Origin: Puniceicoccales bacterium
GTDB taxonomy: Bacteria; Verrucomicrobiota; Verrucomicrobiia; Opitutales; UBA953
Length of the DNA: 33,860 nucleotides
Assembly (NCBI GenBank): GCA_031269335.1
Contig: JAISZI010000088.1
Span: 1 to 33,860 of the forward strand
Reading direction: 5' to 3'
Shown here: positions 7,830-16,330 of the stretch, in pieces
How positions within the stretch are numbered: the first letter of the stretch is position 1
Layout: every line of letters starts with the position of its first letter
Translations under genes and position numbers: made by a program
Notes under the pieces: generated by a model
The model's input: the letters and a program-made list of their open reading frames with translations, nothing else
What the model was told of the DNA's origin: nothing
Databases searched by the model: none

Positions 7830-8726
7830 CTATTTCTTGGCTGCGCCGGCGAAGGCGGCGGGAAAAGTTTTCACGGGCTTAATTTCGATCCGGCGATACT
7901 CGACCTCTGCGTATTCTGACTGGATTTGTAATTTTCCGGCGGTCAATTCGGTCTCTTTCCGCGTAAAGCTTTTGCCGGTGGCATAACGGATATTGTGCAA
8001 CACGTTCACTACGCGACCGTTCAGAACGTGGACTGCCGTTGATCCGATGACGATGAGTTCGACGTCGTTCCACTCACCATTGGGTTTTTCGTGGTAATCT
8101 TTCCCCCGCACGACGCGTTTGAACGCGGGGACAAGCGGGGCGCCGGGGGTGTAGCGGAGCAGTTTTCCTGCTTCTTCCACGGCAGGGAAATCGGCGCCGC
8201 TTCCGCACAACGGGAAAAAGTCGCCCACGTCATTTTCTTGAATTTGCAGTTCCACCGAGCGCATCCAGACATTGCCGAATGCACCGTGTTTGCCAACGCA
8301 GTGGTAGAGTATCCCGCTATCACGCGGGGAGTTAACACGCGGTTTCCACCTCTTTTTTCCCCAGCGGAATTGCAGGCGCAGGTGGTAATTTTCGTAGCTT
8401 TTCAACGAGGTCAACCCGCCGAGAATCTCGCCCGTAACGTGCAGCACCGGTTCGCCCCCCTCCAGCTTTACCCGATAAATGCCGTTGGGGTCGCGCAAAC
8501 CAATGGGTTTCCCGCGTGCGTGGGTGTGACCGGGGACTTTTATGCCGGGGTCCGGGACGCCGAGGAAAACCTCCCAATGGGAGAGTTTTTCATCAAGCAG
8601 CGAGGTCCACCCCGCAGGGCACGCAGCATTTTTTTCAGGGACGGGTGCGGCGCTGGAAAACGCGGGCGAGATGGAGAACGCGAGGCTGACAAGGAAACAC
8701 GGAACGACGAAGCGACATTTTTTCAT
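7830..8726 (-). CDS. Secreted DUF1080 (3-keto-disaccharide hydrolase-like) protein
   Basis: The start is taken at the ATG at 8726 because it gives a clean signal peptide (KK, then a hydrophobic run CFLVSLAFSISPAFSSA). The product has 298 residues. The upstream extension would add charged residues before it. The mature part begins near a WTSLLDEKLSHWEVF segment and contains YHLRLQFRWG, DSGILYHCVGKHG and VELQIQENDVGDF. These are the core beta-sandwich motifs of DUF1080, a concanavalin-like family very abundant in Verrucomicrobia and Planctomycetes, some members of which act on 3-keto-glycosides. It is probably periplasmic. It is divergent from the hpnD-hpnE fusion gene, with 177 bases between. 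Confidence 0.85.
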   Translation of the reverse strand: MKKCRFVVPCFLVSLAFSISPAFSSAAPVPEKNAACPAGWTSLLDEKLSHWEVFLGVPDPGIKVPGHTHARGKPIGLRDPNGIYRVKLEGGEPVLHVTGEILGGLTSLKSYENYHLRLQFRWGKKRWKPRVNSPRDSGILYHCVGKHGAFGNVWMRSVELQIQENDVGDFFPLCGSGADFPAVEEAGKLLRYTPGAPLVPAFKRVVRGKDYHEKPNGEWNDVELIVIGSTAVHVLNGRVVNVLHNIRYATGKSFTRKETELTAGKLQIQSEYAEVEYRRIEIKPVKTFPAAFAGAAKK

Positions 8727-8903
8727 AGAGGCTGAGAGAATTTTGCGGCGCGGCGTGATGTCAAAAACATTCATTCGCAAATTCCTTTTCTTGAAAACGA
8801 AAACGCAACTTTATGGCAGAACTGATGTTAGGCAGACGTCTTCATTCAACGGCGGGATTCGGATTGCGCGAGCGCCGCATCCCGTCTCAAAAAACACTTA
8901 ACA

Positions 8904-11105
8904 ATGTCCTCCACCGACGACCAGCAGCAGGCGATTGCCAGAAAAAAGTCCAACCTCGCCCTCGCCTTTTCCCTCGCGGGGCTGACCGCGCCACGACAGC
9001 GGGCAATGGAGGTGTTTTACTCTTTTTGCCGCGTCGCCGACGACATTGTTGACGATCCTGCCACCAGTGCCGGGGAAAAACATGCCGCGCTCGACCAATT
9101 ACGCGCCGCCGTCCGCGGCTTTTTCGATGCTCCCGGCGGAACAGCGCCCCACGACACGCTCACCGCCCAACTGCGCGAGGTCGTCCACCGTTACGGCATA
9201 AACATCGTGCCGCTGCTCGACATCATTGACGGGTGCGCCATGGACATTGGGCAGCGCGAATACGCCAATGCCGACGAGCTGCGCACTTATTGCCGCGGCG
9301 TGGCGGGCGCGGTAGGCATCGTGTCTTGCCGGATTTTTGGGTGTGTGTCGCCGCTTTCGGACGAGTTCGCCGTCGCGCTCGGTTACGCACTCCAATTCAC
9401 GAATATCCTGCGCGACGTGCAGGAAGACTACCACGTCCTCGGTCGGATTTACATTCCGCGAGACGAAATGGAATCTTTTGGAGTGAAGCCGGATGACTTG
9501 GTCGCAACGGCGGAAAATCCAGCCCGCGAACGCTTGTTTCACCTGCAATACTTTCGGGCGAAACACTATTTCAACAAAGCGCGGCGCTTAGTCGCACCCG
9601 AAGACCGAAAGGCGCTCCGGGCGGCGTTTTACATGGGAGCATTTTACGAAAGCATTTTGGAAAAAATAAAGGCAGGCGGATTTCGCCTTTCCCGAGGACG
9701 CGTCAGGCTCAACGCGTTGGAGAAGGCACGCGCCTTGCGCCGCGTTGCGAAAGAAATCAAGGACGCGGAACGGGCGAATTCGGGTGCGCCGGTCCGCGTG
9801 CGCCCGCGCAAGGTCGTCGTCGTTGGCGGCGGTGTGGCAGGAATCTCCGCTGCCGTTGAAGCCGCGCTAAACGGCGACACCGTGGAGTTATTCGAGGGGC
9901 GGGCGGGAGCGGGAGGACGCGCCGGGCAGCTCCGGCGCGACGGCAGCGCACATGCGGCAATGACGCTGGGGCACCACGCGATTTTCGGGTGTTATCATTC
10001 CTTTTTGCGGCTCACCGATTTGGTGGGCGCGCGCGGGGATTTCGTGAAGGCGGAACGCCTCGACATTCCCTATCGTTCCCCCGGTGGGCGGAAAAGCACG
10101 CTGCGCACTTTTAAGTTGCCCGCGCCCTTGCACCTGATTGGCGCGCTCATGGGCTTCGCCGAACTTTCCTGGCGAGACAAACTGGCTGTCTGCCGACTCG
10201 GATTGGGTCTGCGACTGGGCACTGCCAAACCAATCGCGGGCGAGACCGCCTCCGCATGGCTGACGCGGACAAGACAAACATCGGGGGCGGTGCGCGCCCT
10301 CTGGGAACCTTTCTGCATCGCCGCGCTGAACGAACCCATCGAAACAGGGGACGCGGTGCTGTTGGCAGAATCTTTGCGCCGCGCCCTCTTCGGCAGCGCA
10401 CGGGATACGGCACTCGTCTCCTGCGCCGACGCCACCGACAGGCTGATCGCGACACCAGCCGCTCGTTGCCTGGGCGCCACCGGCGGTGCGATTCGCACGA
10501 GGACGCGGGTGACGTCGCTCGTTTATGACGGCGCGAAAGCGGTGGCGGCGGTAATTGCCGACGGCACGACCGTCCCTGCCGATGCCTTTATTTTGGCGGT
10601 TCCGCCGCAAACCGCAAAGACGCTGTTCGATGCGGCGTGTTCGCCGGAACAATTATGCGCACGTCCGATTTTGAACATTCATTTGAGCACGGACAAGGCA
10701 CTCATGGAGGAGTCGTTCACAGCATTATTGGATTCGCCCGTGCAATGGGTTTTTAGGAAATCCGCCACGCCGCCACGCTGCCATTACACGCTTACAATAA
10801 GTTGCCCGGACAGATGGATCTTTTTGCTCACCAAGGAAATCGTCTCTAATGTCAAAGCAGAATTGGCGCGGTTTTTCCCCGCGATGGAAAACGCCGCCAT
10901 CGCGGACGTCTTTGTTTACAAACACTCCTACGCCACCTTCGCGGCAACGCCAGAATCAGCGGCGGCGCGCCCGCACGCACGCACATCGTTGGAAAATGTG
11001 TTTCTTGCGGGCGACTGGACACGCACAGGACTTCCGGCGACGCTGGAAGGCGCCGCCTTGAGCGGGCGGACGGCGGCGCGTGTCGCCGGTGGTCTGCCGG
11101 AGTGA
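8904..11105 (+). CDS. Fusion of HpnD-like squalene/phytoene synthase and HpnE-like FAD oxidoreductase
   Basis: One 733-residue frame joins two enzymes that are usually separate. Residues 1-290 form a squalene/phytoene synthase domain with the first aspartate motif DDIVDD (46-51) and the second, NILRDVQEDYHVLGRIYIPR (167-186). From about 303 a flavin amine oxidase-type domain begins with KVVVVGGGVAGISAAVEA (dinucleotide-binding glycines 308-313). It ends with VFLAGDWTRTGLPATLEGAA, typical of the hydroxysqualene dehydroxylase HpnE and of carotenoid desaturases. In the HpnCDE route, FPP is converted through presqualene diphosphate and hydroxysqualene to squalene. No hpnC is present in the window. 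The ATG at 8904 is well placed. The frame is uninterrupted at the junction (about 290-303), which argues for a genuine fusion. Confidence 0.88.
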   Translation: MSSTDDQQQAIARKKSNLALAFSLAGLTAPRQRAMEVFYSFCRVADDIVDDPATSAGEKHAALDQLRAAVRGFFDAPGGTAPHDTLTAQLREVVHRYGINIVPLLDIIDGCAMDIGQREYANADELRTYCRGVAGAVGIVSCRIFGCVSPLSDEFAVALGYALQFTNILRDVQEDYHVLGRIYIPRDEMESFGVKPDDLVATAENPARERLFHLQYFRAKHYFNKARRLVAPEDRKALRAAFYMGAFYESILEKIKAGGFRLSRGRVRLNALEKARALRRVAKEIKDAERANSGAPVRVRPRKVVVVGGGVAGISAAVEAALNGDTVELFEGRAGAGGRAGQLRRDGSAHAAMTLGHHAIFGCYHSFLRLTDLVGARGDFVKAERLDIPYRSPGGRKSTLRTFKLPAPLHLIGALMGFAELSWRDKLAVCRLGLGLRLGTAKPIAGETASAWLTRTRQTSGAVRALWEPFCIAALNEPIETGDAVLLAESLRRALFGSARDTALVSCADATDRLIATPAARCLGATGGAIRTRTRVTSLVYDGAKAVAAVIADGTTVPADAFILAVPPQTAKTLFDAACSPEQLCARPILNIHLSTDKALMEESFTALLDSPVQWVFRKSATPPRCHYTLTISCPDRWIFLLTKEIVSNVKAELARFFPAMENAAIADVFVYKHSYATFAATPESAAARPHARTSLENVFLAGDWTRTGLPATLEGAALSGRTAARVAGGLPE

Positions 11106-11163
11106 CAACAGCCACACCGGTGCGCAACAACGCGCCCCGATCGGCGTCCATTTGCGCAAAAGC

Positions 11164-12954
11164 CTACCCTTCCAACTCGTCAATCATGACGATGTGCGGT
11201 TCAAAGGTGACTTCAAAGCGGTAGGGTTGATTGGGGCGCAAGGGCATGGGTCGGTTTCGCAGAAACGTTTGATAGTAAAGAACTTTGCCATAATAACCGC
11301 GATGGCTCGTGTCTTGGGAAACGACTTCGGTCTCTGCCCAATTCGCTTGGAAGTCTTCTTTCACAACGCCGCAACGAAGGTTTTCCGCACCGAGGGTGAG
11401 GGACGTCCCAAGCCGGTAGTGGTGATGGGGCGCGACAACGGGCATGACGTAACGGAAACGTTCAAGCTGGGTCTGTTTTTTTACGTGAAAGAGGAAACGA
11501 CTGGTGATTTTGCCACCGCAAAATTCCCATTCGACCTTGCAGCTGCCTACGCCCGGAATGATATTTTCTTCGTTCGTTATCAGCTCTGGTTGGTCGTAAC
11601 GGAAAAAAAAGCTGTTTTTGAGACCGAGGACAGTCGTGATGTTTTTTCCGTAAAATGATGGGATAAAGGTATTTTCGCCAATGACTAACTCCGGAAGAAA
11701 GACGGGAAGGTAACGGTTGGTCGGCCAGTCAAAGACCCCAGGCATATGGGGAAACGCGAGCGAGTCCGACGAGTCTTTATTGGCGGAACCCGAGACGAGA
11801 GGGATCTGGACGTGCAGACCGCTTTCGGGGTCTTGATAGACGCACAGCCCTTGTTCTTTGCGGCTGTTTTTGTCGAAGAGCACGAAGCGACAGACGGGCT
11901 TTTGCGGGATTTGCGCCCGACCTTCGAGGCGGCAGGAAAAACTTCTTGCGAGGCGTGCCCATTGGCAGAGATAGCGGGCAGCGTCGAAATTCGCCATGCG
12001 GGTCGTGTGGTGGGGAATGGTGTCGCGCTCGGCATCGCGGATGACGAGGAAACCGTGCTCTTGGTCGAGGTAGGTGACGAAGAAAAATTGGAAGAGGCGG
12101 CGGACGAGGTCTTTGTATTGGGAAATCTTGTCTTGGGCGATCCACTGGTCACGCATGGCTTGGAGGATGAGACTGATGGCGTGCATCTGCGCGTATCCAC
12201 CGATGCCGCTCCCGTAACACCAGCCAAGACCATCTTGGCGAATAATGTCGGGCAGGAGGCGGAGGTATTTTTCGGCACAAGTGCGCAAGCTGGGGAGTTT
12301 GCGGTCGCGCAAGTGGACGTTGGCGTGCAATTGGAGGGAGGAACGAATGAATACAAACTGCATAATACCATAGAGATCGAATGTCCCGCCGAGCACTCCC
12401 GGTCGCTCCGGCGTCCTTGGCCTGTCATCACAAAACCCGCCGATGCTGTTGGTCTTTATACGTTCAAGAAAACGTTCAACAAGGGTGCCCGTCTCGTCTT
12501 TTTTGGAGAGACCAAGGGAGAAACGTGTGACCGCTTTGGCGATATTGAACGCCTGAAAGTGGGTGTCGTAGTCGCTGCGATGCAGGAAACGCTTGTCGAG
12601 AAGAGCGCGCGTTTCGTCGGCGAGACGCTCCCAGACGGCATTGCGCTCTTTGGAAGGACCAAAGGCGAGAAGGGCGAGACCAGAGTAGGCGAGACCGTTT
12701 TCGCTCTCTGTGTCCTGATGAATCTGCGAATTGACGCAACGGGCGACAAGTTCGGCGAGACTGATGCGGTTGAAAGTGGTTTCGCCAGTGACGCGGTAAT
12801 ACTCGGCAAGAGCGAAGGCAGCGTGACCGGGTTCATCCGCACGACCCTCCTCGCCAGGGATCGGCTCAATCGAGCCATCCGCATTTATGGAGTCAAGGTT
12901 GTGCCCGATGATTGAGCGGGCCATGTCCAAGCACTGAGCTGCGAAATTCTGCAT
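11164..12954 (-). CDS. Unrecognised ~596-aa protein, possible alpha/alpha-toroid fold
   Basis: I do not recognise a named family. The frame reaches a TTG at 13002, but I chose the ATG at 12954, giving 596 residues. There is no signal peptide or membrane helix. The first two thirds are rich in helix-forming segments with repeated aromatic and Gly motifs, for example DEPGHAAFALAEYY, GVLGGTFDLYGIMQFVF and GWCYGSGIGGYAQMHAISLI. This pattern resembles alpha/alpha-barrel glycan-processing enzymes. The last third looks beta-rich. An enzyme of carbohydrate metabolism is a guess from fold-like features only. It sits between hisD upstream and the convergent fusion gene downstream, with 58 bases between the stops. 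Confidence 0.75.
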   Translation of the reverse strand: MQNFAAQCLDMARSIIGHNLDSINADGSIEPIPGEEGRADEPGHAAFALAEYYRVTGETTFNRISLAELVARCVNSQIHQDTESENGLAYSGLALLAFGPSKERNAVWERLADETRALLDKRFLHRSDYDTHFQAFNIAKAVTRFSLGLSKKDETGTLVERFLERIKTNSIGGFCDDRPRTPERPGVLGGTFDLYGIMQFVFIRSSLQLHANVHLRDRKLPSLRTCAEKYLRLLPDIIRQDGLGWCYGSGIGGYAQMHAISLILQAMRDQWIAQDKISQYKDLVRRLFQFFFVTYLDQEHGFLVIRDAERDTIPHHTTRMANFDAARYLCQWARLARSFSCRLEGRAQIPQKPVCRFVLFDKNSRKEQGLCVYQDPESGLHVQIPLVSGSANKDSSDSLAFPHMPGVFDWPTNRYLPVFLPELVIGENTFIPSFYGKNITTVLGLKNSFFFRYDQPELITNEENIIPGVGSCKVEWEFCGGKITSRFLFHVKKQTQLERFRYVMPVVAPHHHYRLGTSLTLGAENLRCGVVKEDFQANWAETEVVSQDTSHRGYYGKVLYYQTFLRNRPMPLRPNQPYRFEVTFEPHIVMIDELEG

Positions 12955-13043
12955 GGGAAGAGACGGGAGGGAAAGATTTCCAACCAAGGTGTCAACTGAC
13001 AAAAGTTAAGTGATGAGGATTACGAGCGCGATTTTAGGCGAGA

Positions 13044-14339
13044 TTACCCCTCAAGACGCACCGCGAGAGAACGTGCGTGAGCATCGAGACCTTCGAGGGC
13101 ACTGAACGTGGTGACCGTGGCTGCAGCTTTTTTGAGGCTTGCCGGTGAGTATTCAACGAGGCTCGTGCGCCGCATGAAATCGGTCACTTGCAGACCACTG
13201 AAAAATCGCCCCGTGCGCCCCGTGGGCAATGTGTGACTCGGTCCGGCGGTGAAATCGCCAAGGACGGTCGGCGTGTAGTGCCCGGCGAAAATCGCGCCTG
13301 CCGTGGTAATCTGCTTGAGCAGGACGGCGACTTCCCCCGGAGCGACCTGCAATTCGAGGTGTTCCGGCGCGATGCGATTGGCTACCTCCGCAGCACGCGA
13401 AAGATCGGGGACAATGATGGCGCAAAGGTTTCGCTCGACCACTGGGCGCATCTTCCCGGCGCGTGGAAGCGTGGCGAGCTGCTCCTTGGCGGCACCGATG
13501 ACCGCATTCACTAATTTGGAATCAAGGGCGAGGAGGTAAAGTTTCTCGCGTCCGGTGCCGTGTTCCGCCTGCGCGAGAAGGCTTGCTGCAACCCATTCGG
13601 GGCGGGCGGAATCGTCCGCGATGACCATCACTTCGCTGGGACCGGGGAGAAGGTCAACGCCGACATGACCGAAAACCTGCCGTTTGGCTTCGCAAACATA
13701 GGCGTTACCGGGACCGAATATCTTGTCCACAGCGGGAATGGTTTCGGTGCCAAACGCCATGGCGGCGATAGCTTGGACGCCGCCGATGGCATAAACTTCG
13801 CCAATGCCGCAGATGTTCAGGGCAGCGCAAATGGCGGAATTGGGGCGCCCGTCGGGTTGCGGTGGCGTAAATGCAGCGATTTGCGGGACCCCGGCAAGTT
13901 GGGCGAGAATGCCGCTCATTAAGACAGAGGAGACGAGGGGTGCCTCGCCGCCGGGAATGTATATGCCGCAACGATTTAACGGATGAAAAATCTCCCCGAC
14001 GCGTGCGCCGTGCGCATTGCGGGCAGTCCACGTTTTAGGAAGCGTTTTCTGGTGAAATGCACGGATATTCTTCCCTGCTTCGTCAATGGCACTGCGGATT
14101 TCGGGGGACAACCGTTTCGCTGCTTGCCGGAGTATCTTCGGGGCAACGCGCAATGCCTGCGGAGCGAGTTTCGCGTGATCAAACTTATCCGTGTAATAGA
14201 CCACGGCGGCATCGCCTCTATCACGCACATCGGCAATAATTTCGGCAACGGCTTGTGCGATTTTTTGGTCGGGGGCGGTATCACAAAAGGCATCCAGCTT
14301 CCGCTGAAAGCCCTTTTGTTTGTAGTTGAGCTGCAACAT
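13044..14339 (-). CDS. hisD: Histidinol dehydrogenase
   Basis: A 431-residue, full-length histidinol dehydrogenase catalysing the last two oxidations to histidine with NAD. Zinc and active-site residues are all visible: Q257 and H260 in LLAQAEHGTG, the catalytic pair E326/H327 in APEHLEL, D362 in GDFTAGPSHTLPTG, and H421 in EGLDAHARS. These align almost exactly with the E. coli numbering. The IFGPGNAYV motif (208-215) is also present. The ATG at 14339 is clear. No other his gene is adjacent, so the pathway is dispersed in this genome. A secreted LolA-like gene ends 27 bases upstream on the same strand. Confidence 0.97.
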   Translation of the reverse strand: MLQLNYKQKGFQRKLDAFCDTAPDQKIAQAVAEIIADVRDRGDAAVVYYTDKFDHAKLAPQALRVAPKILRQAAKRLSPEIRSAIDEAGKNIRAFHQKTLPKTWTARNAHGARVGEIFHPLNRCGIYIPGGEAPLVSSVLMSGILAQLAGVPQIAAFTPPQPDGRPNSAICAALNICGIGEVYAIGGVQAIAAMAFGTETIPAVDKIFGPGNAYVCEAKRQVFGHVGVDLLPGPSEVMVIADDSARPEWVAASLLAQAEHGTGREKLYLLALDSKLVNAVIGAAKEQLATLPRAGKMRPVVERNLCAIIVPDLSRAAEVANRIAPEHLELQVAPGEVAVLLKQITTAGAIFAGHYTPTVLGDFTAGPSHTLPTGRTGRFFSGLQVTDFMRRTSLVEYSPASLKKAAATVTTFSALEGLDAHARSLAVRLEG

Positions 14340-14366
14340 CAGAGGAAACGGGCTTGCACGCGAAAA

Positions 14367-15119
14367 TCAGGGCATCGGGAATGCAAACGCTGCGTCTGGG
14401 ATGTTGCTGTTCACCTTTATCTGAGTGTGCTCGACGGTATAGCTCTTTTCCCCGCCGACAAAGACAGTGACCTTTTCAGGAAAATGTATGCCGTCCACGA
14501 CCTTGTCGCCTTCTTCTTCGATGCGGAGGCGGGTTTCGGTGGGCATCTTCGCGTTATAGACCTCATACGCGACGAGTTTATAGGTCTGCGCATCAAAATG
14601 GCGGAGGACGATCAAGCCGCCGGCGTATTTATACTCGACGCTGTAGGCATCCTTCCCTTTCTGCTTTGTCTCGCCCACGTAGGCAACGGAACCGCCGGGA
14701 GGCGTGCTGAAAAAGCCGGTCTCGGCGTAAAACAGGTCAACATTAAACCTTAGCTGCACCGCTTGAAAGGGGCGTATCCGCTGATCCTTCGTGTTGAGGT
14801 TCACGACCTTGCTGTAGCCTTCCAATCCGTTTGAAGCGATAATGATCTCGGTGGGGACGCCGCTGCTGTTGTTCCTGTCCAACCGGTATTCACGGCGTTT
14901 GGCAGGCGCCTTGTATTCCACTTGGGCAAAGGAGGTCTTGTCGCCTTTGTCTATCCGTTTGCTTTCAAAAACAAGCGAGTTGACCGCCTTTAATTTGTCC
15001 TCCGGACCAATTTTTTCGCGTGCACGTGCGATTATTTCTGAGGCGGTAGGTGCCGCAGTAGCGGCTACGATGCTCGCGCAAGCGCAAGCGATGGAGAAAA
15101 AAGCATGAGTGATGTGCAT
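14367..15119 (-). CDS. Secreted LolA-like / outer-membrane lipoprotein-sorting-type protein
   Basis: A 250-residue protein with an N-terminal signal peptide (hydrophobic core FFSIACACASIVAATAA, cleavage near residue 22). The cysteines in it do not form a lipobox. The body consists of beta-strands with features seen in LolA/LppX-like half-barrels: a long antiparallel sheet, a DAYSVEYKYAGG segment and FDAQTYKLVAYEVYN at 174-188. In this broad family such proteins carry lipids or lipoproteins in the periplasm. The ligand is unknown. The gene lies just upstream of hisD on the same strand. The assignment is a structural impression, not a certain match. Confidence 0.7.
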   Translation of the reverse strand: MHITHAFFSIACACASIVAATAAPTASEIIARAREKIGPEDKLKAVNSLVFESKRIDKGDKTSFAQVEYKAPAKRREYRLDRNNSSGVPTEIIIASNGLEGYSKVVNLNTKDQRIRPFQAVQLRFNVDLFYAETGFFSTPPGGSVAYVGETKQKGKDAYSVEYKYAGGLIVLRHFDAQTYKLVAYEVYNAKMPTETRLRIEEEGDKVVDGIHFPEKVTVFVGGEKSYTVEHTQIKVNSNIPDAAFAFPMP

Positions 15120-15355
15120 AAAACAGAAGAAAGATGCGCCCTTGTGCCCATCGCCAGTGGCTTTGCAAGCACAGAATACGGCAAAGATAATGCGCGCAGC
15201 GGCGAAAAGGTTTTAGTTGCGTTGACAACGTAGAAGATTCATCCGTGCGCAAGAATGACCACCGCGCCACCATTGACCGATTCAGCCCGCCGCCGTAGCG
15301 GGACATCTTTTCCCCTGCCGTTGCCGCCCTTTGCCACCTTCCAAACCGTAATCGA

Positions 15356-16288
15356 TTGAACACCGCCCCGCTAATATCCCCGCCTAACGTCAATGTCCTA
15401 ACGAGCGACTGCCGCGGACATCGCTTGCTTGATTCGGGCAATCACCGAAAGCTCGAGCAATTCGGAACCGTCCGCATTATCCGCGATGAACCAAAGGCTT
15501 GGTGGCGCCCTGCCCTTCCGCACTCCGAGTGGAATTCCGCCCACGCTGTCCACAAAGACGATTCCCACGGGGGCAAATGGCTCTTCCCCCACGGCGAAAT
15601 CCCCCCATCATGGGAATTCCCTCTTTCGCTCCCCCTCGCCCATCCGCTCCGCCTCCAGCTCCGTTTCACCGACAATTCTAAACAAATCGGCATCTTTCCC
15701 GAACAATATCCCCACTGGCATTGGCTCGCCACCCACCCGCCGCCGCCTTCCGCCTCGCCGCCGCGCCTCCTTAATCTCTTCGCTTACACAGGAGCCGCCT
15801 CCCTCGTCTGCGCCGCATCCGGCTGGCACGTCACCCACGTGGATGCCTCAAAACCCGCCGTTGCATGGGCGCGCCGCAACGCCGAATTATCCGGTCTCAC
15901 TTTGGCACCCATCCGCTGGATAATAGAAGATGCCACCAAATTCGTGCAGCGAGAAATCCGCCGTAAAAATCACTACGACGCCATCCTCCTCGACCCGCCC
16001 GCTTTCGGTCGCGGTCCCAACAACGAATTTTGGAAAATCGAACGCCACCTCCCTCCCCTCCTCGAACTCTGCCGCGATCTTCTCTCGCCCAACGCCAGCC
16101 TCATCCTCCTCACCCTCTACACGATAGACGCCTCCTGTCTCCTTTGCCACAACCTCCTCCAACAAGCCACACTCCAGCGCAACGGCTCCATCGCTTCGGG
16201 CGAACTCACCCTCCGCGACGAATCTTCTCCCCGCTTCCTCCCGCTTTCCCTCTGGGGTCGCTGGTCCCAAAACAACGACCTCCGCTGA
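15356..16288 (+). CDS. RlmI-like class I SAM-dependent methyltransferase
   Basis: A 310-residue protein whose C-terminal half is a Rossmann methyltransferase. SAM motif I is LNLFAYTGAAS at 139-149. An acidic residue in HVDASKPAVAWARRNAELSG (161-180) binds the ribose. The catalytic-type motif is DPPAFGRG at 213-220. This set is characteristic of the RlmI/YccW group of rRNA cytosine methyltransferases and of the short DUF-type relatives without a PUA domain. The substrate is probably RNA, inferred from the family. No ATG exists in the upstream open frame, which begins after a stop at 15296, so the start is probably the TTG at 15356. The gene is convergent with copA, with 33 bases between the stop codons. 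Confidence 0.82.
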   Translation: MNTAPLISPPNVNVLTSDCRGHRLLDSGNHRKLEQFGTVRIIRDEPKAWWRPALPHSEWNSAHAVHKDDSHGGKWLFPHGEIPPSWEFPLSLPLAHPLRLQLRFTDNSKQIGIFPEQYPHWHWLATHPPPPSASPPRLLNLFAYTGAASLVCAASGWHVTHVDASKPAVAWARRNAELSGLTLAPIRWIIEDATKFVQREIRRKNHYDAILLDPPAFGRGPNNEFWKIERHLPPLLELCRDLLSPNASLILLTLYTIDASCLLCHNLLQQATLQRNGSIASGELTLRDESSPRFLPLSLWGRWSQNNDLR

Positions 16289-16311
16289 ACAAGCGTTTTT
16301 AATTCCCCAGA

Positions 16312-16330
16312 AAACCGTGGTTCACGGTTT
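16312..16330. terminator. Hairpin between convergent methyltransferase and copA genes
   Basis: AAACCGTG (16312-16319) and CACGGTTT (16323-16330) form a perfect 8-bp stem with a 3-base loop. The copA stop codon lies inside it. On the minus strand the stem is followed by a short T-rich stretch (CGGTTTTC). It could end transcription of copA and possibly of the opposing gene, but the U tract is short. Confidence 0.45.

Noticed and set aside
11746-12915. 389-codon plus-strand frame opposite the unknown ~600-aa protein
   Set aside because: Either strand could be argued, but the minus-strand protein has normal aromatic and helix composition, while the plus-strand frame is Val/Glu/Gly biased.
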